Positions 24,301-36,286 of a stretch of 64,000 nt of DNA are shown piece by piece. Below the pieces are notes generated by a model, which worked only from the letters and a program-made list of their open reading frames with translations, searched no databases and had not been told where the DNA came from. Within the stretch, counting starts at the first letter, position 1; every line of letters starts with the position of its first letter. Made by a program: the position numbers and the translations under genes. Location of the stretch: contig NTMA01000097.1 in the NCBI GenBank assembly GCA_002917075.1, positions 1-64,000 on the forward strand. The letters run 5' to 3'. Source of the DNA: Hawksworthiomyces lignivorus (lineage: Eukaryota > Ascomycota > Sordariomycetes > Ophiostomatales > Ophiostomataceae).

Positions 24301-27300
24301 ATTTTCATGGCCAATTCTCTTCTACCTATCCGATGTTACGTGCATGCCGCGTTCTTGATGCCGTTTCTGGTCCCCGTCTGTTTGTTTGCAACCATACATC
24401 GTGAAGGTGTTCAAAATTGGCCAGAGCGCTCGCTTGTGTTTTGCTCTATTTGTCATTCCTGCTGCCAGCTTCATTCTGACCTAGGTTGTCCAACTTTTGT
24501 GTTTTTATTGCTCCACCCGGAGATGTTATAGATTTTACATTTATTTGACGATCTGCGGGCTGTTAATGAGGCACTGATTCCAGTATACACTCGGGTAATA
24601 TATGGCACAAGCCCGCACATGTCAGGCACCCGCAGGTGTTCATATTCCTAACGGTCCCCCATGCACGGGTCTACATGAGCCTCTTATATATCACGACAAC
24701 AAGTGAGAAGAGGGGTTAAGGGTCCGGGATGATAAGATGTGCCACGTCATATCTACCACTTTGATATACCGCTGAGATTTATCCGTCAATGTTATCCGCG
24801 CGAAGTCTGTGAGCAAAGAATTGTCTACTCTACCATTAAGGGGCTGAGGGGATATAGAAGAAGTTTGTTTCTTCCCTATCCGCCCACCCGGTGTCTCTGA
24901 CCCTCTTGTTTCTTCGCTTTTGACTGCTTTGTCCTCCCTGTGTTCCCATGTGGCTGCCTCGTGTCTCATATCTGGCCTCCAGAGTTCTCCAAATTTCATT
25001 ATTACTGCACGTTTTTGTTCTGTGGCCATGTGCTGTCGCTCTCTATCGGCGACATAAAAACTCAGTTACTTGAAGCTGTGTCATAGGCTTGAGTAACCGC
25101 TGCTCTTTTATTTTGGAAGTCTATTTACAGTTTTCAGGCGTGTGCAAGAATGCCATATGCATGTATACACATGATCTTGTATCGGCCGAGCTGCAAAACA
25201 CAGTCAGACGTCGTAATTTAGGCGCAACCGTCTTCGAAACAAGAGACCACTTACCCCATATCCGCCAAGTTGGCTAAGGGGAAAGTTACTGAGTTGTAGC
25301 AGACATTGCAACAACAACTAGCCAAAACACACGACAGCTGCATAGAGCATGCCTCCCTTAATGGTATGCACACCCTCGGAAGAACCAAGTGACGTTCTAC
25401 AAATACGAGGGTAGTAGACTGGTTCGACCGTCAAGGCAAAAAGGAACGGGCTATTATGATTCTAGTTCTTACATGTTCGTCTCGTCTTTTTATCCCAGAT
25501 GAAACAATTCTCGCCTATGGCGGCTTGACAGCCATCTATCTCGGCCCAAGAAACCTACTATCTGCCTACCTTGTCTGCACGTTGTGATTTTTGTTCCGCT
25601 TCTCCATAGATTTACCTTTCTATGACATCCGTTTATCAGCCACTCTTCACAGGTTCTATGTTGACTGAAACCTGTGACTCTGCCGGCACCTCTTTTTTTC
25701 TTGTTCAACAAAAATCAACTTAGAAGGCCTTTGTTTTTGTACACCCCCGTATACACATAACTAATCTATAAGCCTATCTCCAAGATATGTTTTGGCAACC
25801 GTGCACCAGATCCGGGTTTCCCAAGAAGCAAATATGTCGGCCCTGGTCCTTGCGATCCTTCATCAAGCTTTTTCTCTAGATTGCGGCCAGAACACCATTT
25901 TCTTTTCACCACTAACCCAAGCGAGATACTGTATGCACCCTCTGATAGTAACAGAATTTCAATTCTCCCACCGCCTTTTGATTTTCTTCCCCCAGCTCAG
26001 GATATCCCCGTGTATTGACCATCTCCGTGTTCCAGATGAGACCGTAATTTCCGCAAATCGACGAGTACCCTCTTCATTTATCCCCGTGAAGCGGCCACAT
26101 TTGTAGGCCATCTTGTATAATCTAGTCTCTCGTGAACCACCCTTTTCGAAATCAAACATGTAGACGAGAATGACATGACCTGGCCAGACTGTTCGCTAAG
26201 GCGAAGAGGAAGAAGAGGGTGTAGAAAGATGAAGGAAAAAATAACGATAGCATTTACAAAACAAGAGGCATCCGCATGTGTCTTTCTATGTGTATCATTG
26301 AGGGCTGCTTTCTTCGTATCAAACTGACTTCTTTTGCAGGCAAGTGAGTTCAACCCAGCATGCCAATTTTGATTTTTGGCTGAAATAAACACTGCATATT
26401 AGCCTCAACTTCATTTTCGATGAACATTGCTGTCTCTACCCACCACCTACACAGCAACAAAAGATATATGCAGCCCTTGGTACAGAGTGGGATTCATATA
26501 TTTCTTGGTCTTGTTCAGCTGCATCATTCTGTAGCGTTTAAGTGATTTGGTGTATTGTGTCATCATATTTTACAGTGTATTACTGACTTCTCCCACTCGG
26601 ATACCGAGATATCTCCCGTCCTTTTAGTACAGATCAGCCTGCAGACGTACCGTTGCCTCGTTACCGCACTCTCGTGTTAATGACATGACTATTTCTCCCA
26701 TAGCCGCGACTGTGTTTCAACTCTCTTTGAGCCTGACCGAACAGGCCAAATCAGATGTGCGCAGAGAAAATGTGTGGGGTAGAAACACACCGACGAAGGA
26801 CAAAGCACAGCTGCAGGAGACCATCGCCAGGAGAAAACAAATTCGGATGACAGGAATTGCCTCTTTTTTCTATTACAGATGTTATGAACTTGAGCATGAT
26901 CGTGCGCACCTAGGTATTTTATTTCTGACCTCTGGAAAATTGCAAAAGATCGACCCGCTGGCATAATACAGAAAGATGAACAGGCCGTAAAATTGAGTCA
27001 AGACTTCCCAACAGCGATCGGACCGGCGATCCCTTCCCGTGGTTTGCGATCCATGGGCTGCCTTTTGCACTCATATCCTATTTGATTCGACTTCGCGTGT
27101 ATTGCATACAGGACATCATAGTACGCTGAGCGGAGAAGCGCGGCTCATGTATAACAGCGCAATATTTGACTGCATAGCAGTCAATTCACAATCAATGATA
27201 ATTCTGATGAGCCAACTTATAATTGGTGGGCTCTCGAGGAGAGTAGGCATCAACAGAAAAAAGCGAGAAAGTTGAACAACTCTCCGTCAACAAGCTCTCC

Positions 27301-28017
27301 ACTGTAGTAAATAACTTAAAACTGCAGGAGATTCGGTGAAGGAGTGAAGGAAGTGATAGAGCTCGAATTGTGCACCACGTCAACAAGAGGCTCGACGGTG
27401 TATAGGTGCTTCTGCTTTCCTGCAAATTCGGGCACAACTTATATTTCTTACACTTGACACAATACGTGCATTTTGTATTCTAGTGAGATCATTGATCAAG
27501 TAGAGCATTTTGTTGAAAAAATATTCGTTATTTTCCTAACCCATAAAAGGATCATCCAACCTTTTGTGATGTCCATGTAGGTAGCGCCTTTTATCTACAT
27601 AAATGGATCGTTTTCACATATAAAAACGTTTCGCCATACGTTTTTATTCCCTCCAGTAATATATCCCAATTTAATGACCAGAAACAAAAAAAGACAAAAA
27701 ACAAAACAAGGCTCCTTTCCTATGCTGTTGAAAACATTTTTGGTAAGAAAAAAAACAATCAGGGGGGTCTAGCTCCAGGGTTGAAATAGAAGACATATTC
27801 AAATAAGAGAAGAAAAGAGAAAGCGACATGGAACCTTTTTGCTAGAAGACCCTTTTCCCGGTTGAAGTGGGTATATGAACTTTTTCATGAAAACATAAAG
27901 AGTTCTGGTCTTCATAATGTTGCGTGCAAATAGTAGAAATCATGGAAACGACTCGTGGGACGTGAGGGGGAAGAGGTGTCCAATGCGAAAAAAAGACACA
28001 ATATGACATTAAATAGT
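18304..28017. other. Large gene-free region (about 9.7 kb)
   Basis: I find no supported gene, tRNA or intact mobile element here. Frames up to about 200 codons occur (for example 21734-22336 on plus), but they lack domains, start context and codon character. The base composition is more AT-rich and homopolymer-rich than the flanks. Exact TACGGAGTA motif copies lie at 20488-20496 and 21036-21044 (TACTCCGTA strand). A short open stretch near 22480-22560 ending in a frame with HVLADVFTAALSTKR faintly recalls the tail of copia-type RNase H, too weak to call. Non-coding RNA or degraded transposon DNA is possible. Confidence 0.5.
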
Positions 28018-29542
28018 TTAGTAGCGGTAGCTGGCATAAAGTTAGTCATCAGGGAAACCAAAAAAGAAAACACATAGGTGCAGCAAAGGTTGCCGGGAGG
28101 GAGGGGGGAAACATACTGGTCGCTCTTGAAGGGACCCTCGACGGGCAGGCCCAGGTACTCGGCCTGGACGGAGGTCAGGGTGCTCAGCTCGACGTTGACG
28201 TGGTCCAGGTGCAGCTTGGCGACCTCCTCGTCGAGGATCTTGGGCAGAACGTAGACCTTGTTCTCGAGGGCGCCGGTCTTGCCGAACTCGACGTACTTCT
28301 TGGTGAACGCAGCGTCCTTGTTCTTGAACAGAGCGATCTGGGCGAGGACCTGGTTGGTAAAGGAGCAGGACATGACGAATGAAGAGTGGCCGGTGGCACA
28401 GCCGAGGTTGACCAGGCGGCCCTCCGCGAGGAGGATCAGCTTGCGGCCGCTCTTCATGGTGTAGCGGTCGACCTGGGGCTTGATGTTCTGGTGCGAGGCG
28501 GCATTGGCCTTGAGCCAAGCGACGTCGATCTCAACGTCGAAGTGGCCAATGTCTGAAAGGAGGGGAGGGAAAAAACGTTAGCTTAAGAAGAGGAAATAAA
28601 AAAGGGAGAGAAGATCCTGGGCTTAGAGAGAGAGAACATACTGCAGACAATGGCGTCGTTGGGCATAGCCTCGAAGTGGCGGCCGACGAGGATGTCACGG
28701 CAGCCGGTCGTCGTGACGAAGATCTGGCCGACCTGGGCAGCCTTGTCCATGGTGGTGACCTGGTAGCCGGCCATGGCGGCCTGCAGGGCGTTGATGGGGT
28801 CGATCTCAGTGACCAGGACGCGGGCGCCCATGCCGGCGAGGGCCAGGGCGCAGCCCTTGCCGACGTCACCGTAGCCAGCGACGACGGCAATCTTGCCAGC
28901 AATCATGACGTCGGTGGCGCGTTTGATGCCGTCGATCAGAGACTCGCGGCAGCCGTACAGGTTGTCGAACTTGGACTTGGTGACGGAGTCGTTGACGTTG
29001 ATGGCGGGGACCAGCAGCTCGCCGTTCTTCAGCATGCGGTACAGGTGGTGGACGCCGGTGGTGGTCTCCTCCGACAGGCCGTAGCAGTCCTTGAGCTGCT
29101 CGGGGTACTTGGTGTGGACCAGGTGGGTCAGGTCACCACCGTCGTCCAGGATCAGGTTCAGCTTCTTGCCGTCCTTGAAGGCGACCAGCTGCTGCTCCAG
29201 GCACCAGTTGTACTCCTCCTCGGTCTCGCCCTTCCACGCAAAGACGGGGACACCAGCAGCAGCAATGGCAGCAGCGGCGTGGTCCTGGGTGGAGAAGATG
29301 TTGCAGGACGACCAGGTGACCTCGGCACCGAGAGACACGAGGGTCTCGATCAGGACGGCGGTCTGGATGGTCATGTGCAGGCAGCCGGCAATCCGGGCAC
29401 CCTTCAGCGGCTGGTCTGCCGCGTACTTGGCACGGGTGGCCATCAGACCAGGCATCTCGTTCTCGGCCAGCTCGATCTCGCGGCGGCCGAAAGCAGCCAG
29501 CGAGATGTCGGCAACCTTGAAGTTTCCTGCAGGGGCAGCCAT
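28018..29542 (-). CDS. SAH1: S-adenosylhomocysteinase (SAHH)
   Basis: Three exons (28642-29542, 28117-28552, 28018-28030; introns 89 and 86 bp) give 449 residues, the length I recall for the yeast enzyme. It reversibly hydrolyses S-adenosylhomocysteine to adenosine and homocysteine, which keeps methyltransferases running. Visible features: [15 protein letters not shown], the substrate-binding loop [15 protein letters not shown], the NAD-binding [16 protein letters not shown], and the C-terminal FKSDHYRY tail. Donors are GTATGT in both introns. The last exon is only 13 nt and codes for the final YRY plus stop. The gene is minus strand with a CT-rich upstream region and a likely 5'-UTR intron, consistent with strong expression. 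Confidence 0.97.
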
Positions 29543-29563
29543 TGTTGTTGTTGTGTGTGGTGT

Positions 29564-29778
29564 CTAGGGAGCAGAGCAAAGATATTAGTCAATGGAACCA
29601 ATTCAGGATGACATTGGATTTCATGCAACTCTGCAGAGTCTGTCTACGTCTAGAGATTATCTAGTAACTGAGCTTCTGGCAAGGAGAAGCTCGAATATCG
29701 TACGAATATCGTAGCTCTCTTATAGCTCGGTTGAACGACAGCAAACTCTCGATGGAAGGTCGGGCACTGAGAACGTAC
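29564..29778 (-). other. Putative 5'-UTR intron of the SAHH gene
   Basis: On the coding strand, AAACAAAAG is followed by a GTACGT donor at 29778. The nearest acceptor before the start codon is CTCCCTAG at 29564. The spliced leader would be CA-rich (ACACCACACACAACAACAACA) directly before the ATG. This is a splice-signal prediction only. Confidence 0.45.
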
Positions 29779-29965
29779 CTTTTGTTTAGGAAGAGGAAGA
29801 AGAGGAATTGAGACAGATACTGTGATCCGGTAGGGAGTAATGTAAATGGAAAAAGAAGAAGAAGAGAAAATTGCAAGAAAGGGACAGCAGCAGGAGATTA
29901 AAAGGAAGAGAGGAGGTGTAGGGAGGAATAGGCGGCGAGTACAGGTAGAGGACAACTACTTTTTT
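29779..29965 (-). promoter_or_regulatory. CT-rich promoter/leader tract of the SAHH gene
   Basis: The coding strand is almost pure pyrimidine in blocks here (plus strand GGAAGAGGAAGAAGAGG, AAAAAGAAGAAGAAGAG). CT tracts of this kind sit just upstream of transcription starts of highly expressed genes in filamentous fungi. Confidence 0.5.
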
Positions 29966-30718
29966 TCCCTTTGGTGGGGTTGAGAGGTTGGTGAGGGGTT
30001 GGTGCAAACAAAAAAAAAATTCAGGAACAGCGCTAAACCCGATTCAGAGCAAAAAGCAGACGTTGGCCTATCGTTTTACCGTGTCGGCTCCATCTGCCGT
30101 TCCTTGCTAAGGGATACGTGTGAACGGAGAGGTACGAGTCAGTCCTTTTTGCTCGTGGCGGTCCACCAGTTGCGAGTCGTGCTGGCCGGCTCACCGCTTG
30201 CTTCAATATCAAATTGAGACAAGCAAGGGGTTCACAGCCGCTACCATCATGAGGACACCATGGCGCCGGTTGGCCTCCTCTGGCACGTTGGATGCTCGAC
30301 TTGTGCGGAAGTGCGGTCATGAAATCGTGGACGGATATACACATTGCAAAGCCTAATTCAACGTTTCAACCTATTTTTGTTCTCTTATGTAGAAATCGTA
30401 GCTCCAAAAACGCCTGGCCTAATGCAAAAATAATCGTCCCTTTGCCGCGGCTGCAGTGAGAGAAGCCCGTTCCATTGTCCCTCCATCCTCATCTTCCCAC
30501 CGGGGACCACTATCGAACGCCCTCTATACGACCGGAGACTTCCAACGACCAGAGAAACCCATGGCCTCTAGGTCTCAATGGGGTGTTCCGTTGCCCCCAC
30601 CCTTTTCCGTCTTTTTATTGTGACAACATGAACGCAAAAAGCGCGGACTGCCATGGGAAAACAAGAATCATGATGCCTTCCATGGCCGGCTGACACCCTG
30701 ATGGCCACTCTCTCGCAT
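29966..30718. other. Intergenic
   Basis: Upstream DNA of SAHH and 3' flank of the eIF3h gene. No supportable gene. Confidence 0.5.
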
Positions 30719-31917
30719 CTACTCCGGCAGCAGGTTCCCCCGCACAGCGAACATCTTGGCGCTGACGCTGGCGGTGAAGCCGTCGACCTGGCGGCTGTAC
30801 TGCTCGACCTGGCGGGCGTTGAGCATGCCCTCGAGCCGGCTGGGCTCCTGCGGCAGCTTGAACAGCCGCTGCCACTCGTCCTCGGGCAGGAGCGGCTGCT
30901 TGGCCGCCGTCCGCTGGGCGTTCTCGGCCTTGCGCTTGGTCTGCCACGCCTGGATCTTCTGCTGCTCGCGGGTCAGCTGGCGCTGGTAGTACTGGTGGTT
31001 GTTGAGGTCGGTGTAGTGCGACTCGATGCTGTCGAGCAGCAGGTCGCACGTCTTCTCGAGGAACGGGTCGATGGACAGGTCCAGCGAGTCCAGGGACGGG
31101 TACGCGGGGATGTCCACGGGCGTACGCTGGATGTCGGAGAGCGAAGCCGGCAGTTCGACCTCCGCCTCGGCCGGCGGCGCGGGCAGCTGGTGCATGAACG
31201 TGGTCAGGAGGTGCGAGTTGTGCACCGTCACGGGCAGCTCGACCAGGATGTCCTTGAAGGACAGCTTGGACTTTTGCAGGCTGAATTACTCGTCAGTACA
31301 GAACGGATAGAGAGAAAACACAGAGAGAAGGGAGAAGGGGGGAGCCAAATTGAAACGTACGTCTCGGTCGTAAACTTGCCCTCCTTGTAGGCGGCCATGA
31401 AGGTGTTCGACAGGCGGAATGCACGCAGATTCAGAGCGCCCTGGGAACTGCGGCTGACGTCGTACACCAGGGCGACCGTGCTTGGGCCGGACTGGGCATC
31501 ACGCTGGTAGTGGTAGAGGTTCTCGATGAAGCTCATGTTGATGAAGTTGCCCATGGTGGCGCTGGTGTAGAAGCCCACGTTGTTGGCGTCTACGTTGACT
31601 TCCTTCAGGTGCCGGATCATCTCCGCCTGGTAGACGATGTTGGCCTTGGCGCGCGGGGCGGCGGCCGCCAGGGCTGACGCGTCGTTCTGGTGGCCGCGCT
31701 CGTTTGTGGCCGCGCCGTCGAGGGCAGAGTCGACCGTAGGGAACGCAAACGTGTTTGTCACCTCCAGCACACCCTTGTTCTCCATGCCCACAATCGCGCC
31801 GGTAGCGGTTGTTGGGAAGACAGTCGAGCAGTGCTTTGTGATCTTCATCACAACAAGCGCCTCCACCTGGACAGCCTGGAAGGGCACATCCTTAAGGGCA
31901 TCCGTCGCAGAAACCAT
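30719..31917 (-). CDS. EIF3H: Translation initiation factor eIF3 subunit H
   Basis: Two exons (31361-31917 and 30719-31280, 80-bp intron; junction FTTET|LQKSK) give 372 residues. The N-terminal MPN domain begins [21 protein letters not shown] and lacks the JAMM metal-binding His-x-His...Asp set, as in non-catalytic eIF3h. The C-terminal half has the long helical [34 protein letters not shown] segment seen in the family. It is a part of the eIF3 complex on the 40S ribosome. Many fungi keep this subunit although budding yeast lost it. The start ATG at 31917 is followed at once by the MPN core. Confidence 0.93.
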
Positions 31918-32971
31918 CGTTGCAAGAGTTTTCGGATCGAGGGGTAAGAAAAGTCGGCTTTTGGGGAGGAAAATATTCGGACACGTACAGCTCCAAGATT
32001 ATCCTGGGAAGAGTCGTGGATTGTCGTGATGGGGGGGAGGGGGGGCGTATGTGTGATCCAGGAATAGTGGGAGTTCGCCGTCTGGTAAATTTTTTTCCCT
32101 TTATTTTACCAAATCTAGCGATGCTTTTGAGATTTCTAGTTTTGCTTGATTTGTGGGTTTACAACCAAGGGGGTTGTGGGCGGTGAATACTGGCAGAACC
32201 AATATTTTTTCTTCTTCTACCCCGCCAGACCTGAAATATGTAATAATTCACACGGCCTATGTGTGTATCAGATATTCTCCTATGCAGACACCGCTTCACC
32301 CATGGTGAAAGCGTCGTTTTCACCGTGCTAAATAAGAGAACGGAGATGGCTGGCCGAAAGGGGAAAATAGCGGTATGACGATGGCCCTAAAGAGCAGTTC
32401 CGTCTTATTTATGTTCTCCATTCTTCATTCTAGCTCGGTTGCATCTGTACAGATACACCCCTCTGGTCTTTTTACCCACAGAAAAAATTCCCACCTGGTT
32501 GAAAGAATCACGAACATCAATGGACACCGTTAGTGGTAGAATAGGATGCTAACGCATATCTTCACTCATGTGCTAAAATAACGAAATAAGCCTAAGCTGT
32601 GGAAATCCATCTGTAATGTAGAGCATCCCACGCGGATTTGTCAACAATCGCCTCTGTTTGGTATTGCGAATGCAAACATCCCACACGAACCCCCACGCCC
32701 CCGACCACCACTACACCGGACACCGGCGAACACGCCAGAACGACATGCATGTTAGCCAAAGCTTAAAATGACGACAAATCCCTGATTTCGACTTCCTGGC
32801 TTCTTTTCCCTCTTTGGATCTTTGTTCCTGCTCATGTTTCTCATTCTCATAATTCCTGTCATATCAAAACAAACCCTTCGCTATGGACGCCTTGCGAAAT
32901 CACACGCCAGTGCATAAAATCTCCCCTCTCTGCCTCCAAAACCACCAATCTCTGCTCCCAGGAACAGCGCC
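31918..32971. other. Intergenic
   Basis: Leader and promoter of eIF3h, then AT-rich DNA. 32760-32960 has pyrimidine-rich blocks. No gene is seen. Confidence 0.5.
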
Positions 32972-33682
32972 TTAGTCCACCCATGGTGCGACCTCCCAGC
33001 TCTCGATATTGTCATGGATCACCAGCCGGTACCGCTCGATGCGCCACTCCCGGTAGAGCGACCGCACAGACGAGCTGGCCTTGCGGTGCCTGGCTCCGTG
33101 GCCCGCCTTGTGGGCATCCTCTGGCGACCGCCACAGGCACGTCGCCAAGTTGCGGCCGTCCGCGTCTGGTGTGTGGAACCAGTACCGCAGCAGGCCGCCG
33201 CTCTCGGTAGCCTCGAGGTGGGCGGCCTTGTCGAGCGCGCCCAGGTCGGCGTAGCTCGTGGTGGGCGGGATCTGCGAGCGGAATGCCACGACAAAGTAGC
33301 TGCCCTTCTTCCAGGTGGCCGCCTCTGCCCCCGCCAAGCGGCGGAGCTCGTCAATGACGGCAGGGTAGTTGAACGACTCCACATACGGCGCGGTGGCGTA
33401 GTCGTCCCGTGTCTTGTCGAAGACGGCCAGCGCGCGCGCCAGCAGGCGCGTCTGCGGGTCAAGCGTCTCCAGGTCCAGCAGGTGGTCCGGGTATGGAGAG
33501 AAGGTGATGTAGCGAGCGCTACCGCTGCTGCCGTCCCCGTGGGCAAGAGGAGACGCCGACGAAGAGGGCGTGAGCTCCTCTGCCGATGCCTGGATCAGAG
33601 CAGCCTTCTCATCCTTGTTCAACGAGCCATTGGCCGCAGCCACTGTTACGTCTGAAGGCAGCTGCACAATCGTGGATGCCAT
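32972..33682 (-). CDS. UPF0643 family protein, function unknown
   Basis: A single-exon gene for 236 residues starting MASTIVQLPSDVTVAA. After a Ser/Ala-rich start, the conserved block runs RYITFSPYPDHLLDLETL, then DDYATAPYVESFNYPAV, then YFVVAFRSQIPPTTSY. Next are GGLLRYWFHTPD, RNLATCLWRSPEDAHKAGHG and a C-terminal ERYRLVIHDNIESWEVAPW. This order of motifs matches fungal UPF0643 proteins, for which I know no assigned activity. The ATG at 33682 is the first in frame. Confidence 0.88.
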   Translation of the reverse strand: MASTIVQLPSDVTVAAANGSLNKDEKAALIQASAEELTPSSSASPLAHGDGSSGSARYITFSPYPDHLLDLETLDPQTRLLARALAVFDKTRDDYATAPYVESFNYPAVIDELRRLAGAEAATWKKGSYFVVAFRSQIPPTTSYADLGALDKAAHLEATESGGLLRYWFHTPDADGRNLATCLWRSPEDAHKAGHGARHRKASSSVRSLYREWRIERYRLVIHDNIESWEVAPWVD

Positions 33683-35049
33683 GGCTGAAGATATAACTGT
33701 TTGGTGTGTGTGGGCAACGTTTTATTGCTATCTCAAAGAATGCTCAAGTGAGGGGAGGAATATGAAGACTGTCAAGTGCAGGCAAGGGCTCAATGAAAGG
33801 TGATGAAAGGTGGAAGCACTCAAAGCTTAGGGACTCTGATGAATAAGAGATCTTTTAAAGGGCCGACAGAGTTTTCCGGAACTCTGCTATGATATGAGAG
33901 GGAGCGTCTTTGGCTGTTGTGGTTCTATGCTATGCAACCTACTTGCTATCATGGCACCCTCTTTTCTGCCCATATTTTGCCATAAGGGTTCTACGCTCAC
34001 AATAGGAGGCGCCATCCAAGCCGTCTCAGTACTACTGGGCTGGTGTTATCCGGCTATCGAATGGCGAGCTTTCCGCCGCTGCAACTCGTGTTCTCCGCTC
34101 TTCGGAAACGCCTACATGGCCCAAGGATTGGCAAAGCGTACGCAAAAATGACAAGAGAAAAGGAGAAATGCCCCAAAACAAACACTTCTACCAATTCTTC
34201 TTTCACAAAAAAGCACACTAAGCGCCGTAGGCAAAAGGGACGGGAGCGACGGAATTTTTTATTTCTTGCTAGCGGTGTTAGCACAAACAGCCTGAGCGTA
34301 GCCAATCGCGCCATCGTCTAAAATGCTGATGCCATCCGTGTCCAACCGTTGAATTTTCATTAATAGTAAAAATGAAAAAGGGTTAAATTATTCCAATTGC
34401 CCTCTTCATCTCATGTTGGCTCTAATGTGCCGTTTTTCTTGTTCTGCTGCGCATTTCCATCTGGAATGTGAAAATTCGACTCTTCTTTTGTGGCATATCC
34501 GATGCTCGGAAGTCGGTGAGAATTTTGAATCGTCCCATGGCGGCTGATAGGACGAGACAAGAACATACGTAAAAGAAACCTGTGTGCATTTGCTTATCAT
34601 TCCACCACCGACAGGACGATATGCGAGGAAAGGATAAATGGTGGATTGGAAAAGAGATGTGTCGCACTTTTATTTTTTTCGAACTGCAACCCGAGTTTGC
34701 TCCGGAATGTAACCCAACGCAAGACCAAAACTGCAAGCGTTATTTTCAAAATGTCGCATCTAAATGCTCTATTCTATGTCTGTGATCGTGTTTGGCGCAT
34801 GCATATGCATTGTGCGAGTCACAATGCCAGATCGAGACTAGGACCTGGCACGAACTAGTACCACCCACGCGCTGGTATGCCATGATGAAAGTCAATAATT
34901 AGTATCAGACAGCCCAGTTTCAACACCGAGGCTGTCGATCATGTTGGTTCCTTCAAAATTCCATTGGTTGAAACTTCGCCTCTCCTCAGTATTCAAGCGC
35001 TTGCAGGTGCTTTTGATAAGCCCAGCTGCCATGATAAGAGATGCCACCA
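33683..35049. other. Intergenic
   Basis: About 1.4 kb, including the UPF0643 upstream region and the carrier 3' flank. There is an AT-rich part near 34330-34420. No supportable gene. Confidence 0.5.
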
Positions 35050-36286
35050 TTAGATTCCGTCGTCGTCGTCTGAATCGACACGTCCGCCTCGTAACCATGC
35101 TTTGGCCATCTCATATGTGCCAAGATACAGGCCGCTCCCAACGAATGTCCAGGCCGCCCGTAGCGCACCGCCTCTGAAGAGGCCTCGTACACCATGGTCG
35201 TGGTAGATAAGCCTGGTCAGCTGGATGGCGCTCATCCTCTTGTTTGCAAGTTTCTTTTTCGTCTCATCGCTCGCCCGTTTATGGTCTTCTTCGGCCCAGG
35301 ACGAGGACAGCATCATGCGCGTCTTAACCACGTCCGTAGGCGTCGTCACGACGGCGGCGATGGCCCCAGATACGCCAGCACTCAGACCGTTTACAGCCCC
35401 AGTTAGGAGAAGTTGGCGAGACGAGTCTGCTGATTTGGCAGCACCTACAAAGCCTTTGTTGGCGCCGCTTGTGCCAGGCCTCTGAACCTGTCTCTTGCCC
35501 CACGAATCCCACAGTCGTTTTCGTATAGCTTCAAAAATCGGAAACTGGAGTGCCGTAAAGGGCAAGTTTCGAGCGGCTAGGGCTGTATAGCCCGATAGCA
35601 GGCGACGGACCATGCCGCCCTCGGCATTGCGCAGCATGCGCAGCGCCTGCAGTGAGCTGCTCATAGATGGCGGAGCTTTTCCGCCGCTGCCCGCTTGGTT
35701 CTGGATCATTTGCGCATTCTGCTTGATCACCTCGGCGGGCGTCAGCACCAGGCATGATGCGAGCTCGGCAATACCCGAGGCTGCCGAGTGGACGACAGCG
35801 GCCGGCGGTGCTGCGCTGCCGATAGCAGCTGGAAGAGCACTTCCGATTATGCGCTTGGCAGACTCATATGTGGAAAAGAATACACCCGCTGAAGACTTAG
35901 AACTCCATATATACAAACAGCAATATATAACAAACCTGGAAGCTGGGACCTACACGCTGGCAAAGTCGCAATAATGACAATGCCTATACCCTGGTAGAGG
36001 CCGCGCAATGCGTAAGCTGAAGGCACGGCCCGCCTGAATGCGGCCGTAGTAGATCTAGAGGCGGAAGACGATGTGGGCCCCGCGGAGGAAGCATAGGTCT
36101 TAATGTAATCGCGACTTTGCATGCGCGTTTTGATTGTGTCCAGCGGGTAGACCAGCAGGTCTATAGTGAAGGCAGCAAAAGCGCCAGCCTGGAATGGATT
36201 AGCAGCCCGTAGGGCCTAAACCGTCCATTTTTTAACACGGTCACACTTACTAGTAAAATCTCCGTATGTGTATTGCTAGCAGCCAT
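35050..36286 (-). CDS. Mitochondrial carrier family (SLC25) protein, Pet8/SAM-carrier-like
   Basis: Exon 1 (36251-36286, MAASNTHTEILL), exon 2 (35954-36188) and exon 3 (35050-35888) give 369 residues. Junctions ILL|AGAF and LPA|SGVFF were set by donor GTAAGT, donor GTAGGT and frame. Three carrier signatures are present in order: YPLDTIKTRMQS, TPAEVIKQNAQM and TPTDVVKTRMML, one per two-helix repeat. GLYQGIGIVIIATLPASGVFFSTYE closes repeat 1. The signature pattern is closest to the S-adenosylmethionine carrier group (Pet8/SLC25A26), but other carriers such as the Mme1 type cannot be excluded. It would sit in the inner mitochondrial membrane. The insert after the third signature and the Asp-rich C-terminus are extra. 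Confidence 0.85.

Noticed and set aside
25195..25290. tRNA-like or NTPase-like fragment on the minus strand
   Set aside because: A-box and B-box matches are imperfect and the cloverleaf fails. As protein it is too short to assign.
28676..29611. Plus-strand frame of about 310 codons opposite SAHH
   Set aside because: Antisense shadow of a highly conserved, codon-biased gene.
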